Assembly: GCA_018268055.1 (NCBI GenBank)
Contig: JAFDXF010000017.1
Location: forward strand, 1-64,000
From: Bacteroidota bacterium
Lineage (GTDB): Bacteria > Bacteroidota > Bacteroidia > Chitinophagales > Chitinophagaceae
DNA: 64,000 nt
Direction of reading: 5' to 3'
Shown piece by piece: positions 55,799 to 64,000 of the stretch. Position numbers and translations under genes: made by a program. The stretch's first letter is position 1, and each line of letters starts with the position of its first letter. The notes below the pieces were generated by a model. That model did no database searches. It was not told where the DNA came from and saw only the letters and a list, made by a program, of their open reading frames with translations.

Positions 55799-58728
55799 GA
55801 TTGCAGTGTGGTTGGTATTTTCAAAATAATAGTTGTTCCGGTAGCGTTTCCGTTCTTATCCTGTTTATCTATTATAGACTGTTCAATGTGATATAATGCT
55901 GCTCTGCGTTCGCTTAACTGCATTCCCTTGCTTTGATATTCAATATGCTGCTTGCTTTTAAGTGCTGATGCCTGCGCACGACCGATGCCATTATCATCTA
56001 TTTCACAGATAACAAAATCATCTTTTTGTTTCATTGAAATAATAATGTGCCCCATTTTATTTTCTAAATAACGGATACCATGCCGAATAGCGTTTTCTAC
56101 ATAGGGCTGTAACAGCATTGCGGGCACAAAGGTTTTTGATTGATTGATTTGTTCATCAACGATAATTTGATAATCAAATTTATCGGCAAAACGCAACTGT
56201 TCCAAGTTCAGATAAGTATCCAAATATCTTATTTCATCATTTATAGAAATAACAGAGGCTTCCGCATTATCCATAGTGCTACGCAACAGTTCTGAAAACT
56301 TGTCTAAGTATTTATCTGCTTGCATATAATCTTTATCGTAAACAAATCCTTTAATGGAGTTCAAGCAATTAAAAACAAAATGCGGGTTGATCTGTGCTTT
56401 TAATGCTTGCATTTCTAATTCAGCAATTTTATTTTCAGTTTTTAATTTATCAATCGCTTTTTGCTGACGTATCTTATTTCTTCTTGCAAAGAAAAAAATG
56501 ATAGCGGCCAACATCGTCAATAGCGCAATAGCATAAAAAAGTGGTCTTTTCCAAAATGGTGTTTTGATGATAAAGCTGATTTCTGCTGTTTGCGACGAAG
56601 GTTGCCCATCTCGTTTTATACTTCGTATTTGAATTGAATAAACGCCGGATGGTTGATTTTGTAAGGAAAGGAAATTATTGTCAATACGTTGCCATCCTTT
56701 GTGATTAATATTATATTCAAATTGAGGATTAAAGCCTGTAAGGTCAATGGCCGAAAAGGCAATACCAATGTCTTTGATATAATAAGGCAGAGTGTATGAA
56801 GATAAAATGGCTGTGTCTTTATTATTGAATGATACTCTGGTTATAAAAGTAGGAATATCCACAACGGGCAAAGACATATTCTCCGGAAGATAACTGATGC
56901 CTCCCGAAGTAGCAACGTAAGTAGTATCGTTTTTAATCATTATATCATTTACTTGTTCTCCAATCAAGCCATCTGTTTTACTAAAAAAAGTATTTAGATA
57001 CGTCAAGTGATTGTTGTCAAAGCGATAACGAATTTTGTTTAAGCCCTTATCGGTGCCAATCCATATTTCACCCGGCTTGCTGCTGTACATTACTTTGCAA
57101 ACAGTTCCCGGTACATCTGTTCCAAGAGGAATCGCTCCTGCAATCTTATCAGCGCTCAGTACAAATACAGAATCCGAACTGCGAGCGATCCACATTAAAT
57201 TATCGTGTGTATTAATAATAGAAACAATACGATAGGTGAATCGTTTATCATTTTTTCCAAAATAGAATAATGAATCTTCGTCTTTGCGATAAAGACCGTC
57301 CGTTGAGCCAATATATATTTGTTGACTATTGTTTGCGCCTATTGCCGTAATGCGTTTTCTGACACTATCCGTTCTTTTGCCGGAGCGAACATTATAAATG
57401 TATAGATAATTATGATTGCCTAATAGTAATGTATCATCATTCAGTTTGTACGCTACTTTGGTAGATTTGTTTTCGCTGCCCGAAAAAGATTTTTTAATAG
57501 CATAGGTTTGTTTGTTCAAAATAAATGATTCTGTCTGTGTTGCTATATATATTTCTTGAGGTAGTTCTATAATATTTCTAATCCAAGTATCGCCACTGAT
57601 CTCCGGCTTGCTTAATGTTATTTTTTTTAATGAATAAAGTCCATCATAAACATAAAGCGCTCCTTTATTATTTCCGGCAAGTATTTTTCCATTGGATATT
57701 TTTAATACTGTATTAAAACTTTTGACAAACTCTTTATTTTCTGTAAAAGAGGAGATTCTCTTTTTCTGAATTTTAATCAAGCCATCATCTTTCGTAGAAA
57801 GCCAGTAATCACCGTTATAGTCTTTCATAATATTACGAACAATTTCATCGCTCATAATATTTTCTTTAAGCTTCAAGGTTTCGATATCTACCCAGTAAGT
57901 GTTTCCGCTTGTAGATACAATATATAAATTATTGCCCGATTGACACATTACTCTTATTTCAAAAGGATAGTTTTGACTTTTTGAAGCGATTATTTCACCG
58001 CTTTCATTAAATTGATAGGTAATTATTTTTTGACTTTGAGCGAGATACAGTGTTCTATTAAAATATTCGGACCAATTATATTTTGTATCAAAAGCAATAG
58101 ATTTTTCAACTTGTCCATTGCGAAAATAACGAAGAGAGTCAAAGCATACGATTAAATAGGTGTCATTGGGAAAATCAATAATCTGATCCGGTTTGGTAAG
58201 TGCATATTTGCTAAATACAAATGGATATACCTGCATCCTCTTGTTTTTATAGATATATACCGTGCGGTCATAATCAATAAATGCCACTCCCCCGTTTGAC
58301 AATACACTACTTGCCAAATCGCTTGTTAAGTTTATTTTATTTAATTCCGGATCGGTGTCATTATTTTCAAATGCGTCTATGGATTCATTATAATATGCCG
58401 GCTTTTTTCGAAAAGGGATAGCCCAAATTCTTCCATTACTGTCTATGAACAATTTGGTAATTTCATTATCGGGCAAACCATTTAGTGTGGTATAGTTTTT
58501 AAAAGTACGCCCGTCGTAGCGTGTTATTCCATTTTCTCCGGCAATCCATAAAAACCCTTTCTTATCTAAGATGGTTTGATAAATGGAGTTAGAAGATAAA
58601 CCGTCTTGCGTACCAAAGTGTACGATTTGTGTGTTTTGAGCTTTTGAAAAAAAAACACAACAGACAAGCGAAAGAAATAAAACATTTCCTCGCCCCAAAG
58701 ATGCACTGATATTTTTTTGAAGCCACAT
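55795..58728 (-). CDS. Two-component sensor kinase: Reg_prop propeller, Y_Y_Y domain, LytS-type kinase
   Basis: A 977-aa membrane sensor. A signal peptide is followed by about 640 residues of two-component-regulator propeller repeats (GLSSNSIYQTILDKKGFLWI, GLPDNEITKLFIDSNGRIWA), a Y_Y_Y domain (QFEYNINHKGWQRID), one transmembrane helix (about 725-745), then the His_kinase domain with the phosphoacceptor H783 in QINPHFVFNCLNS and the HATPase motif DDNGIGR. This layout resembles hybrid two-component-like sensors without the fused regulator; here the regulator is the next gene. The ligand is unknown. Proximity to the exported-protein genes suggests it controls surface structures. Confidence 0.9.
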   Translation of the reverse strand: MWLQKNISASLGRGNVLFLSLVCCVFFSKAQNTQIVHFGTQDGLSSNSIYQTILDKKGFLWIAGENGITRYDGRTFKNYTTLNGLPDNEITKLFIDSNGRIWAIPFRKKPAYYNESIDAFENNDTDPELNKINLTSDLASSVLSNGGVAFIDYDRTVYIYKNKRMQVYPFVFSKYALTKPDQIIDFPNDTYLIVCFDSLRYFRNGQVEKSIAFDTKYNWSEYFNRTLYLAQSQKIITYQFNESGEIIASKSQNYPFEIRVMCQSGNNLYIVSTSGNTYWVDIETLKLKENIMSDEIVRNIMKDYNGDYWLSTKDDGLIKIQKKRISSFTENKEFVKSFNTVLKISNGKILAGNNKGALYVYDGLYSLKKITLSKPEISGDTWIRNIIELPQEIYIATQTESFILNKQTYAIKKSFSGSENKSTKVAYKLNDDTLLLGNHNYLYIYNVRSGKRTDSVRKRITAIGANNSQQIYIGSTDGLYRKDEDSLFYFGKNDKRFTYRIVSIINTHDNLMWIARSSDSVFVLSADKIAGAIPLGTDVPGTVCKVMYSSKPGEIWIGTDKGLNKIRYRFDNNHLTYLNTFFSKTDGLIGEQVNDIMIKNDTTYVATSGGISYLPENMSLPVVDIPTFITRVSFNNKDTAILSSYTLPYYIKDIGIAFSAIDLTGFNPQFEYNINHKGWQRIDNNFLSLQNQPSGVYSIQIRSIKRDGQPSSQTAEISFIIKTPFWKRPLFYAIALLTMLAAIIFFFARRNKIRQQKAIDKLKTENKIAELEMQALKAQINPHFVFNCLNSIKGFVYDKDYMQADKYLDKFSELLRSTMDNAEASVISINDEIRYLDTYLNLEQLRFADKFDYQIIVDEQINQSKTFVPAMLLQPYVENAIRHGIRYLENKMGHIIISMKQKDDFVICEIDDNGIGRAQASALKSKQHIEYQSKGMQLSERRAALYHIEQSIIDKQDKNGNATGTTIILKIPTTLQS

Positions 58729-58842
58729 AATATGAATGCTTAAAACTAAGAAGTTCCTTTTAATTGATAACTAAGTAATGGTAAAAAAGGATTAGATATT
58801 TGATTTACAAAAGGAAAAAGTATCTTAGCAACTCAAAAAACA

Positions 58843-58859
58843 TTCCGTTCTGTACGGAA
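58843..58859 (+). promoter_or_regulatory. Short inverted repeat in the M16 protease leader
   Basis: TTCCGT, a five-base loop TCTGT and ACGGAA form a small perfect stem 15 bases before the ATG of the M16 protease gene. It could be an operator half-site pair or a leader hairpin. No T-run follows, so it is not a terminator. Confidence 0.35.
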
Positions 58860-58873
58860 CAAAAATCTATTAA

Positions 58874-61633
58874 ATGAAAAAATTTATCCTTTCAGGTATT
58901 TTATACCTGCTCGTAACAACTTTTGTTGCTGCGCAAACAAAAGCTCCGGCTCCATCAACAACAAAATATCCGGACATAGATATTCCGTTTAAAAAGTTTG
59001 TATTGGACAACGGTCTTACACTTATCGTGCATGAAGACCATAAAGCGCCTATCATAGCTTTTAATGTATGGTATCATGTCGGTTCTAAAAATGAAAAACC
59101 CGGCAAGACAGGATTTGCACATTTGTTTGAACACCTAATGTTCAACGGTAGTGAACACAACAATGATGATTATTTCAAACTGACTGATCGCTTAGGCGCA
59201 ACCGACCTTAACGGAACAACCAATAACGACCGAACCAATTATTTTGAAAACTTTCCGACATCGGCATTGGATAAAATATTATGGGCAGAAAGTGATCGCA
59301 TGGGCTTCATGGTAAATGTGATAGATTCTGCAAGATTGAATGAACAACGCGGCGTAGTGCAAAATGAAAAACGTCAAGGAGAAAATCAACCTTATTCAAT
59401 TGCAGAAGAGTTGACAATGAAAAACACTTATCCTGCCGGTCATCCATATTCATGGACAGTAATCGGCTCTATGGAAGATTTGAATGCGGCTTCTCTTGAT
59501 GATGTGAAAGAATGGTTTAAAACTTATTATGGGCCTAATAATGCTGTTGTTTGTATTGCCGGTGATATCAAAGCAGAAGACGCTTTGCAAAAAGTAAAAC
59601 AATATTTTGGCGACATACCCGCCTCTCCGCCGATTGCAAAACAAAAAGAATGGATTGCAAAAATGACCGGTACACATGAAGTAACGGCGCAAGACAGAGT
59701 ACCACAAGCTCGATTACAAAAGACCTGGAATACACCGGGTTGGGGATCAAAAGAAATTACTCAGTTGAATCTACTCGGAAGTATTCTTGCAGATGGTAAA
59801 ACATCAAGGCTTTATAAAAGATTGGTGTATGATGAACAAATAGCAACAAGTGTTTCAGCCGGCGGATCGGATAATGAAATCGGCGGCCAGTTTTACATTA
59901 CTGCAGATGCAAAGCCGGGTATTGAGCTTTCAAAAATCAACGCAATCATCAATCAGGAATTGAAAAAAATATTTACTACCGGACCCACTGTTGCCGAATT
60001 AGAAAGAGCAAAGACTGCATATTTTTCCGGTTTTGTAAAAGGGATGGAACGTATCGGAGGCTTCGGCGGTAAGTCAGACATCCTCGCACAAAATGAATGT
60101 TATGGCGGTGATGCAGGTTATTACAAAAAAGTGAATGAGATAGTGAAAGCGACTACAGTAGCCGATATTAAAAAACAAGCAAACGACTGGCTGACTGATG
60201 GTGAATTTATTTTGAATATTCTTCCTTATGGCGATTACACAACCGACAAAACAAACATTGATAGAAAAATAGAACCTCCACTCGGAGCAGCACCGGAAAT
60301 AAAATTTCCTGAAGTAAAAACTTTTGAGCTGAGTAATGGATTAAAAGTTTGGTTCGTTGAGCGCAACTCTGTTCCTGTTGTCAAAATGAGTTTAATCATG
60401 GATGCAGGTTATGCTTCTGATAAAATGAGTATTCCCGGAGTTGCATCACTTGCCGGTAAAATGCTGAACGAAGGAACAAAAACAAAAACAGCATTACAAA
60501 TCAGTGATGAGTTGGCTAATTTGGGAACAAGCCTTTCGAGTGGTTCAAATTTGGATAATACTTATCTGAATATGAGTTCATTGAAAACAAACTTTGCTCC
60601 ATCACTAAATTTATTTGCAGATGTATTATTAAATCCATCATTCCCGCAAAAAGATTTTGACCGACTTAAAAAAGAACAATTACTTTCTATCAAGCAAGAA
60701 GAAATACAACCTGTTATGATGGGACTTCGTGTATTGCCCAAGTTACTCTATGGTAATAATCACGCATACAGCATGCCTTTTACCGGCTCGGGAACTACCG
60801 AAGGCGTAGAGAAAATAACGAGAGAAGACTTAGCGAAGTTTCATGATACATGGTTCAAACCCAATAATGCAAACCTTGTTGTGGTGGGTGATATCAGTGA
60901 AAAAGATTTAAAACAATCATTAGAAAAAGCATTGGCTTCGTGGAAAATAGGAACAATACCAACAAAAAACATCAGCAATGTACCACTGGCAGAAAAACCA
61001 TCTGTTTATATTATTGATAAGCCCGGCGCCTCTCAGTCCATTATTTTCGCAGCTGAAGTATCTCCATCCGAAACGAGTCCGTATTATGAAGCAATAAAAA
61101 TGATGAACAGTGTTTTAGGTGGTGAGTTTACTTCCAGAATCAATATGAATCTTCGAGAAGATAAGCATTGGTCTTACGGTTCTTATTCATATATTGGTTG
61201 GGCAAAAGGGCCTTCTTTCTTCTCGGGATATGCACCGGTGCAAACAGATAAAACAAAAGAATCTGTTGTGGAATTAAAGAAAGAGTTGGAAAATTTTGTT
61301 TCGAGTAAACCGGTCACTGCCGAAGAATTTGCCAAAGTGCAGAACAATACAGTAATGTCGCTCCCCGGTGTTTGGGAAACGAATAGTGCTGTTGCCAACT
61401 CTCTGAGTGATGTAGTTATTTACAATAGAGGTTTGGGTTATTTGAAAAATTTTGCAACGATGTTAAAAAATCTTTCGCTGAATGATATTAAAGTAGCAGC
61501 AGATGAAGTAATAAAACCCAAAAATCTTACATGGGTTATCGTTGGCGATCGTGCAAAAATTGAAAAAGGAATTAAAGAATTGAACTTAGGTACATTGCAA
61601 TATTTAGACGCACAAGGGAATATTATAAAATAA
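58874..61633 (+). CDS. M16 family zinc metallopeptidase (fused two-half form)
   Basis: A 919-aa exported peptidase (signal peptide ending TFVAA). The N-terminal active half carries the inverted zinc motif HLFEH at residues 83-87 and a downstream glutamate in the VVQNEKRQGENQ block; the C-terminal half (from about 480) lacks HxxEH, as in pitrilysin-like proteins with one active and one inactive half, each made of two M16 domains (for example KPNNANLVVVGDI). Length is typical of Bacteroidota periplasmic M16 enzymes. It is transcribed alone, divergently from the sensor kinase gene, and is followed by a strong terminator. Confidence 0.92.
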   Translation: MKKFILSGILYLLVTTFVAAQTKAPAPSTTKYPDIDIPFKKFVLDNGLTLIVHEDHKAPIIAFNVWYHVGSKNEKPGKTGFAHLFEHLMFNGSEHNNDDYFKLTDRLGATDLNGTTNNDRTNYFENFPTSALDKILWAESDRMGFMVNVIDSARLNEQRGVVQNEKRQGENQPYSIAEELTMKNTYPAGHPYSWTVIGSMEDLNAASLDDVKEWFKTYYGPNNAVVCIAGDIKAEDALQKVKQYFGDIPASPPIAKQKEWIAKMTGTHEVTAQDRVPQARLQKTWNTPGWGSKEITQLNLLGSILADGKTSRLYKRLVYDEQIATSVSAGGSDNEIGGQFYITADAKPGIELSKINAIINQELKKIFTTGPTVAELERAKTAYFSGFVKGMERIGGFGGKSDILAQNECYGGDAGYYKKVNEIVKATTVADIKKQANDWLTDGEFILNILPYGDYTTDKTNIDRKIEPPLGAAPEIKFPEVKTFELSNGLKVWFVERNSVPVVKMSLIMDAGYASDKMSIPGVASLAGKMLNEGTKTKTALQISDELANLGTSLSSGSNLDNTYLNMSSLKTNFAPSLNLFADVLLNPSFPQKDFDRLKKEQLLSIKQEEIQPVMMGLRVLPKLLYGNNHAYSMPFTGSGTTEGVEKITREDLAKFHDTWFKPNNANLVVVGDISEKDLKQSLEKALASWKIGTIPTKNISNVPLAEKPSVYIIDKPGASQSIIFAAEVSPSETSPYYEAIKMMNSVLGGEFTSRINMNLREDKHWSYGSYSYIGWAKGPSFFSGYAPVQTDKTKESVVELKKELENFVSSKPVTAEEFAKVQNNTVMSLPGVWETNSAVANSLSDVVIYNRGLGYLKNFATMLKNLSLNDIKVAADEVIKPKNLTWVIVGDRAKIEKGIKELNLGTLQYLDAQGNIIK

Positions 61634-61651
61634 AAAAAGTAAAACGATATT

Positions 61652-61675
61652 AAAGCCGGATTCAGTTCCGGCTTT
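61652..61675. terminator. Bidirectional rho-independent terminator
   Basis: AAAGCCGGA (61652-61660), loop TTCAGT and TCCGGCTTT (61667-61675) form a perfect nine-base stem flanked by A/T runs, between the convergent M16 and ATP-grasp genes. Confidence 0.85.
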
Positions 61676-61692
61676 ATTGTTTCAAAGATATA

Positions 61693-62817
61693 TTACGCAA
61701 TTTTAGACTCTTTATTAATCGTTTTGCTTCTTCTTAATGCATCATTCAATATTGCAGCAATGACTTCTGAAAATGAAACAGTAGAAGCTTTCAAAATAGC
61801 TCCGATAGAAGTATAATTCTCATCTTCGCTAAGACCACATTGTGCATTTGCTTCCAGAATATAAAGATGTCCGGTAGCAGCATCCTGCCTTATATCAATT
61901 CTGGTATAGCCCTTTCCGCCACAAGCTTTGTATGCAGCAAGACTGATTTTTTTTAATGCAGGAATTAATGCTGCATCCACTCCGGCATACTCATAAAAAT
62001 TTTCTTCATCGGGCATGGGCGTTTCATCTTCATATATTTCCCATAGCCGATCAAATGAGAGAAATTGCTCTGTCTCGGGCAGGGAATGATGAAATACTCT
62101 TTTCACCGGTTCATATACGATACAGTTATCCAAATCATCCGAAGAGCCGGTGATAAATGTTGTGTATTCGGGGCCGGTAATAAATTGCTCTACAAACAAA
62201 CCATCTGCCAACAAATTCCAACCGTGATAACCGGAATAAATTTCTGCAACTCTTTTTTTCAAATCTTCTTCACTGCTCACTACATTTTTTACAGAAACGC
62301 CCATACTGCCACCCGAAACTGCGGGTTTAATAATCAATGGAAAACCAACTCGATCGGCTATTCCTTCCATTGTTTCTTTTTGATTGGTAATAACACTCCA
62401 TTTTGCAGTAGCCACACCTTCTAAATCAAACACTTTCTTCATAGGTATTTTAGAAGTGGTGATGTTGTAAAAATGTGCATCGGCTCCGGTATAGATTAAA
62501 TTATATTTTTCCAATTCATCAATAACGGAAACGCCCGGCGTGCCATTCACTTCATCGCCGTCGCAGAGATTGAGTATCAACGGCTGTTTGCCATTATTAT
62601 TTTCAGCGATAGATTGAATGACGGATTTAAAATTTTGTAATGTAATCGGCTGCCATTTCCATTGCACACCAAGATCTTCAAAAACTTTTGTGTACTCTTT
62701 GATGCTTTGAGTAAAATCATAATAGTATTGAATGTTAGCATCTTCGGTTTCAAGATGTGGCGCTAAAACCCAAACGAAATATTCCGATAAGTGAGATACA
62801 TTTTTTATGTTATTCAT
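61693..62817 (-). CDS. ATP-grasp ligase related to D-alanine-D-alanine ligase
   Basis: A 374-aa ATP-grasp enzyme. The fold is seen from IIKPAVSGGSMGVS (ATP-binding loop, about 172-185), FVEQFITGPEYTTFI and the metal-binding YTRIDIRQD...LYILEANAQCGLS. In true Ddl enzymes the last motif reads N-P-x-P-G; here it is N-A-Q-C-G, so it is probably not the housekeeping ligase of cell-wall synthesis. It forms a carboxylate-amine or related bond on an unknown substrate. It is preceded, with a four-base gap, by a SET-domain gene and is likely cotranscribed with it. Confidence 0.78.
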   Translation of the reverse strand: MNNIKNVSHLSEYFVWVLAPHLETEDANIQYYYDFTQSIKEYTKVFEDLGVQWKWQPITLQNFKSVIQSIAENNNGKQPLILNLCDGDEVNGTPGVSVIDELEKYNLIYTGADAHFYNITTSKIPMKKVFDLEGVATAKWSVITNQKETMEGIADRVGFPLIIKPAVSGGSMGVSVKNVVSSEEDLKKRVAEIYSGYHGWNLLADGLFVEQFITGPEYTTFITGSSDDLDNCIVYEPVKRVFHHSLPETEQFLSFDRLWEIYEDETPMPDEENFYEYAGVDAALIPALKKISLAAYKACGGKGYTRIDIRQDAATGHLYILEANAQCGLSEDENYTSIGAILKASTVSFSEVIAAILNDALRRSKTINKESKIA

Positions 62818-62821
62818 TATT

Positions 62822-63331
62822 TCAAGCAGATTTGGACATTGAATATTTATTCGCTAATTGCTGTTGAATAAAATCGGTAAGCCTGTACTTGGAAAGTGCT
62901 TCTTTAGAAAGATAGAATGCACCTTGTATTTTTCCTTGACAGCAGGATGCACCGCAATAGCAATCAAACGGCTGATCCATTTTCCATTCTGTAGAGGGAT
63001 AGAAAAAACTGAGTTCATCATCTTTTTGCAAATCTTTCAAAGCAATGAGTTCAAAAGTTGTTGTATTAAAAAATACATTAGGATCGCAACTATGATTGAT
63101 GTATTGTAAAAATTCGGGTTGTAGGGTGATGTGTTTGTTTTCTCCAACCTGTACAGTAAGATAAGTAGGTGTAGCAGAAATAGTGCCTGCCGAAAAGAGT
63201 GCAATCACATCGCCTGATTTAAAAGGACGTAATGCAAATAAGCCATTTTGATTGTTGGAAATTTTTTGACGCACTTCAGAAAAATCGTTCGTGCTTACGA
63301 TTCGATAATCGTTTAATGTTGTTAGATGCAT
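62822..63331 (-). CDS. SET-domain protein (putative lysine methyltransferase)
   Basis: A 169-aa protein with the SET core NHSCDPN at residues 79-85, the preceding GLFALRPFKSGDVI strand region (30-43), an LQKDDELSFFYPSTEW segment (101-116) and a post-SET-like CYCGASCCQG (C124, C126, C130, C131). SET proteins methylate lysine in proteins using SAM; bacterial targets are mostly unknown. It is short but appears complete. It lies four bases upstream of the ATP-grasp gene, and such SET/ATP-grasp pairs suggest modification of a shared substrate. Confidence 0.78.
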   Translation of the reverse strand: MHLTTLNDYRIVSTNDFSEVRQKISNNQNGLFALRPFKSGDVIALFSAGTISATPTYLTVQVGENKHITLQPEFLQYINHSCDPNVFFNTTTFELIALKDLQKDDELSFFYPSTEWKMDQPFDCYCGASCCQGKIQGAFYLSKEALSKYRLTDFIQQQLANKYSMSKSA

Positions 63332-63392
63332 AAATAGGTTTTGTATGTATAAAGTGAAGTTATAGCGTTTATTTTATTCAGCAATCAATAGG

Positions 63393-63422
63393 TTGTTAAT
63401 CGTTGGTTATGATGTAAATTTG
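63393..63422 (+). promoter_or_regulatory. Consensus Bacteroidota promoter for the last gene
   Basis: TTG (63393-63395), exactly 19 bases, then TAAATTTG (63415-63422). This matches TTG-N19-TAnnTTTG completely and lies 19 bases before the ATG at 63442. It is the best promoter in the window. Confidence 0.75.
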
Positions 63423-63441
63423 CCCCTTCATTTATTTGTTG

Positions 63442-64000
63442 ATGCGGATTGTATTTATTTTAATTCTGTTTACCCTTTCAACTGTTGGTATTGGGCAATG
63501 TGTGGGTGGTATCAATAGCTTTCCTTACAGTGAAGGCTTTGAATCATCAGATGGCGGATGGGTGTCCGGAGGTGTAGGAAATGATTGGGCTTGGGGAACA
63601 CCACATAAACCTGTAATCTCTTCTGCAGGTGGTGGAAGCAAATGCTGGGTAATCGGTGGACTGACCGGTAGTTCCTATACAGATGGCGAAGCAAGTTGGT
63701 TACAAAGCCCTTGTTTTGATTTTACCAATCTTCAATATCCATATATCGAGTTTAAAGTTTTTTGGGAAATGGAAAACCGATTTGATGGAGCAAGTTTTCA
63801 ATACTCATTAGATAACGGAGCAACATGGAACACCATTGGTGCAACAACAGATGCTGTGAACTGCCTCAATGCTAACTGGTATAACTATGCGCCAATAACA
63901 TATCTTGCCCCTGTTAGCAATACAAAAAACGGGTGGTCCGGAAATTCTAAGACTACAGTCGGAAGTTGCCAAGGTGGCGGAGGAAGTAATGGATGGGTAA
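63442..64000 (+). CDS. Secreted beta-rich protein, 5' part (runs off the window)
   Basis: The frame is open from ATG 63442 to the window end (186 codons). It begins with a signal peptide (MRIVFILILFTLSTVGIGQ), then SFPYSEGFESSDGGWVSGG, NDWAWGTP, ASWLQSPCFDFTNLQYPYI and FQYSLDNGATWNTIG. These are phrases seen in MAM/concanavalin-like domains of large Bacteroidota secreted proteins, which often end in a type IX secretion sorting domain; the end is outside the window, so this cannot be checked. A consensus promoter lies 19 bases upstream. Confidence 0.75.
   Translation, partial: MRIVFILILFTLSTVGIGQCVGGINSFPYSEGFESSDGGWVSGGVGNDWAWGTPHKPVISSAGGGSKCWVIGGLTGSSYTDGEASWLQSPCFDFTNLQYPYIEFKVFWEMENRFDGASFQYSLDNGATWNTIGATTDAVNCLNANWYNYAPITYLAPVSNTKNGWSGNSKTTVGSCQGGGGSNGWV

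Noticed and set aside
61693..62817. Housekeeping D-alanine-D-alanine ligase
   Set aside because: The metal-binding motif is altered and the gene is paired with a SET-domain gene rather than cell-wall genes.

Overview
The window comes from a low-GC member of the Bacteroidota, most likely a Chitinophagales/Chitinophagaceae-type organism. This rests on the -7 box TAnnTTTG of the Bacteroidota housekeeping sigma factor upstream of several genes, on lineage-typical families (an IPExxxVDY-type protein, an S46 dipeptidyl peptidase, a CtlX-type hydrolase, DUF4369/TlpA thioredoxins, PKD-rich secreted proteins, LytS/LytTR regulators with Reg_prop propellers), and on CACAAAGGCACGAAG-type intergenic repeats. 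No rRNA, tRNA or CRISPR array was recognised.

Layout. 0.2-5 kb: housekeeping genes (mnmG, ybeY, feoA, nadD, chrA), with two parS-like ParB sites flanking a degenerate repeat between mnmG and ybeY. 5-7.6 kb: two secreted proteins of visibly higher GC. 7.6-9.3 kb: palindromic REP-like repeats surrounding a Y1 (RAYT/IS200-like) transposase. 9.3-22 kb: feoB, then an M28 peptidase operon ending in ctlX and a methyltransferase, then ppiD and a Dpp11-type peptidase, then an AT-rich intergenic region with a cluster of DnaA-box-like sites (candidate oriC), then nadA.

22.3-35.8 kb: a ten-gene, tightly coupled defence island on the + strand. It encodes, in order, a DUF4007 protein, a large P-loop ATPase, a DndC-type sulfurtransferase, a DUF262 protein, a eukaryotic-type Ser/Thr kinase, a DndA/IscS cysteine desulfurase, a PLD-DEAD/DEAH restriction helicase, a 76-aa protein, a DndD-type SMC-like ATPase and a 172-aa protein. 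This looks like a non-canonical DNA phosphorothioation modification/restriction system without recognisable DndB or DndE and with an embedded kinase. It is the best candidate for an undescribed system here.

35.9-41.5 kb: mtfA-like peptidase with a decayed duplicate of its 3' end, a parvulin chaperone, a TlpA-type thioredoxin, then a second REP-like cluster in the opposite orientation with an almost perfect 169-bp tandem duplication. 41.5-58.7 kb: rlmD, then a run of - strand genes. These are a propeller sensor kinase and LytTR regulator, then five exported proteins: an FnIII-like protein, a 1,828-aa PKD protein, a protein with seven GHVTLLK repeats on a predicted barrel, another barrel-like protein, and a small paralogue of the first. 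58.9-64 kb: an M16 protease, a SET-domain/ATP-grasp gene pair, and the 5' end of a secreted protein that runs off the window and has a clear consensus promoter.

All calls come from reading motifs, gene order and spacing. No database search was run.
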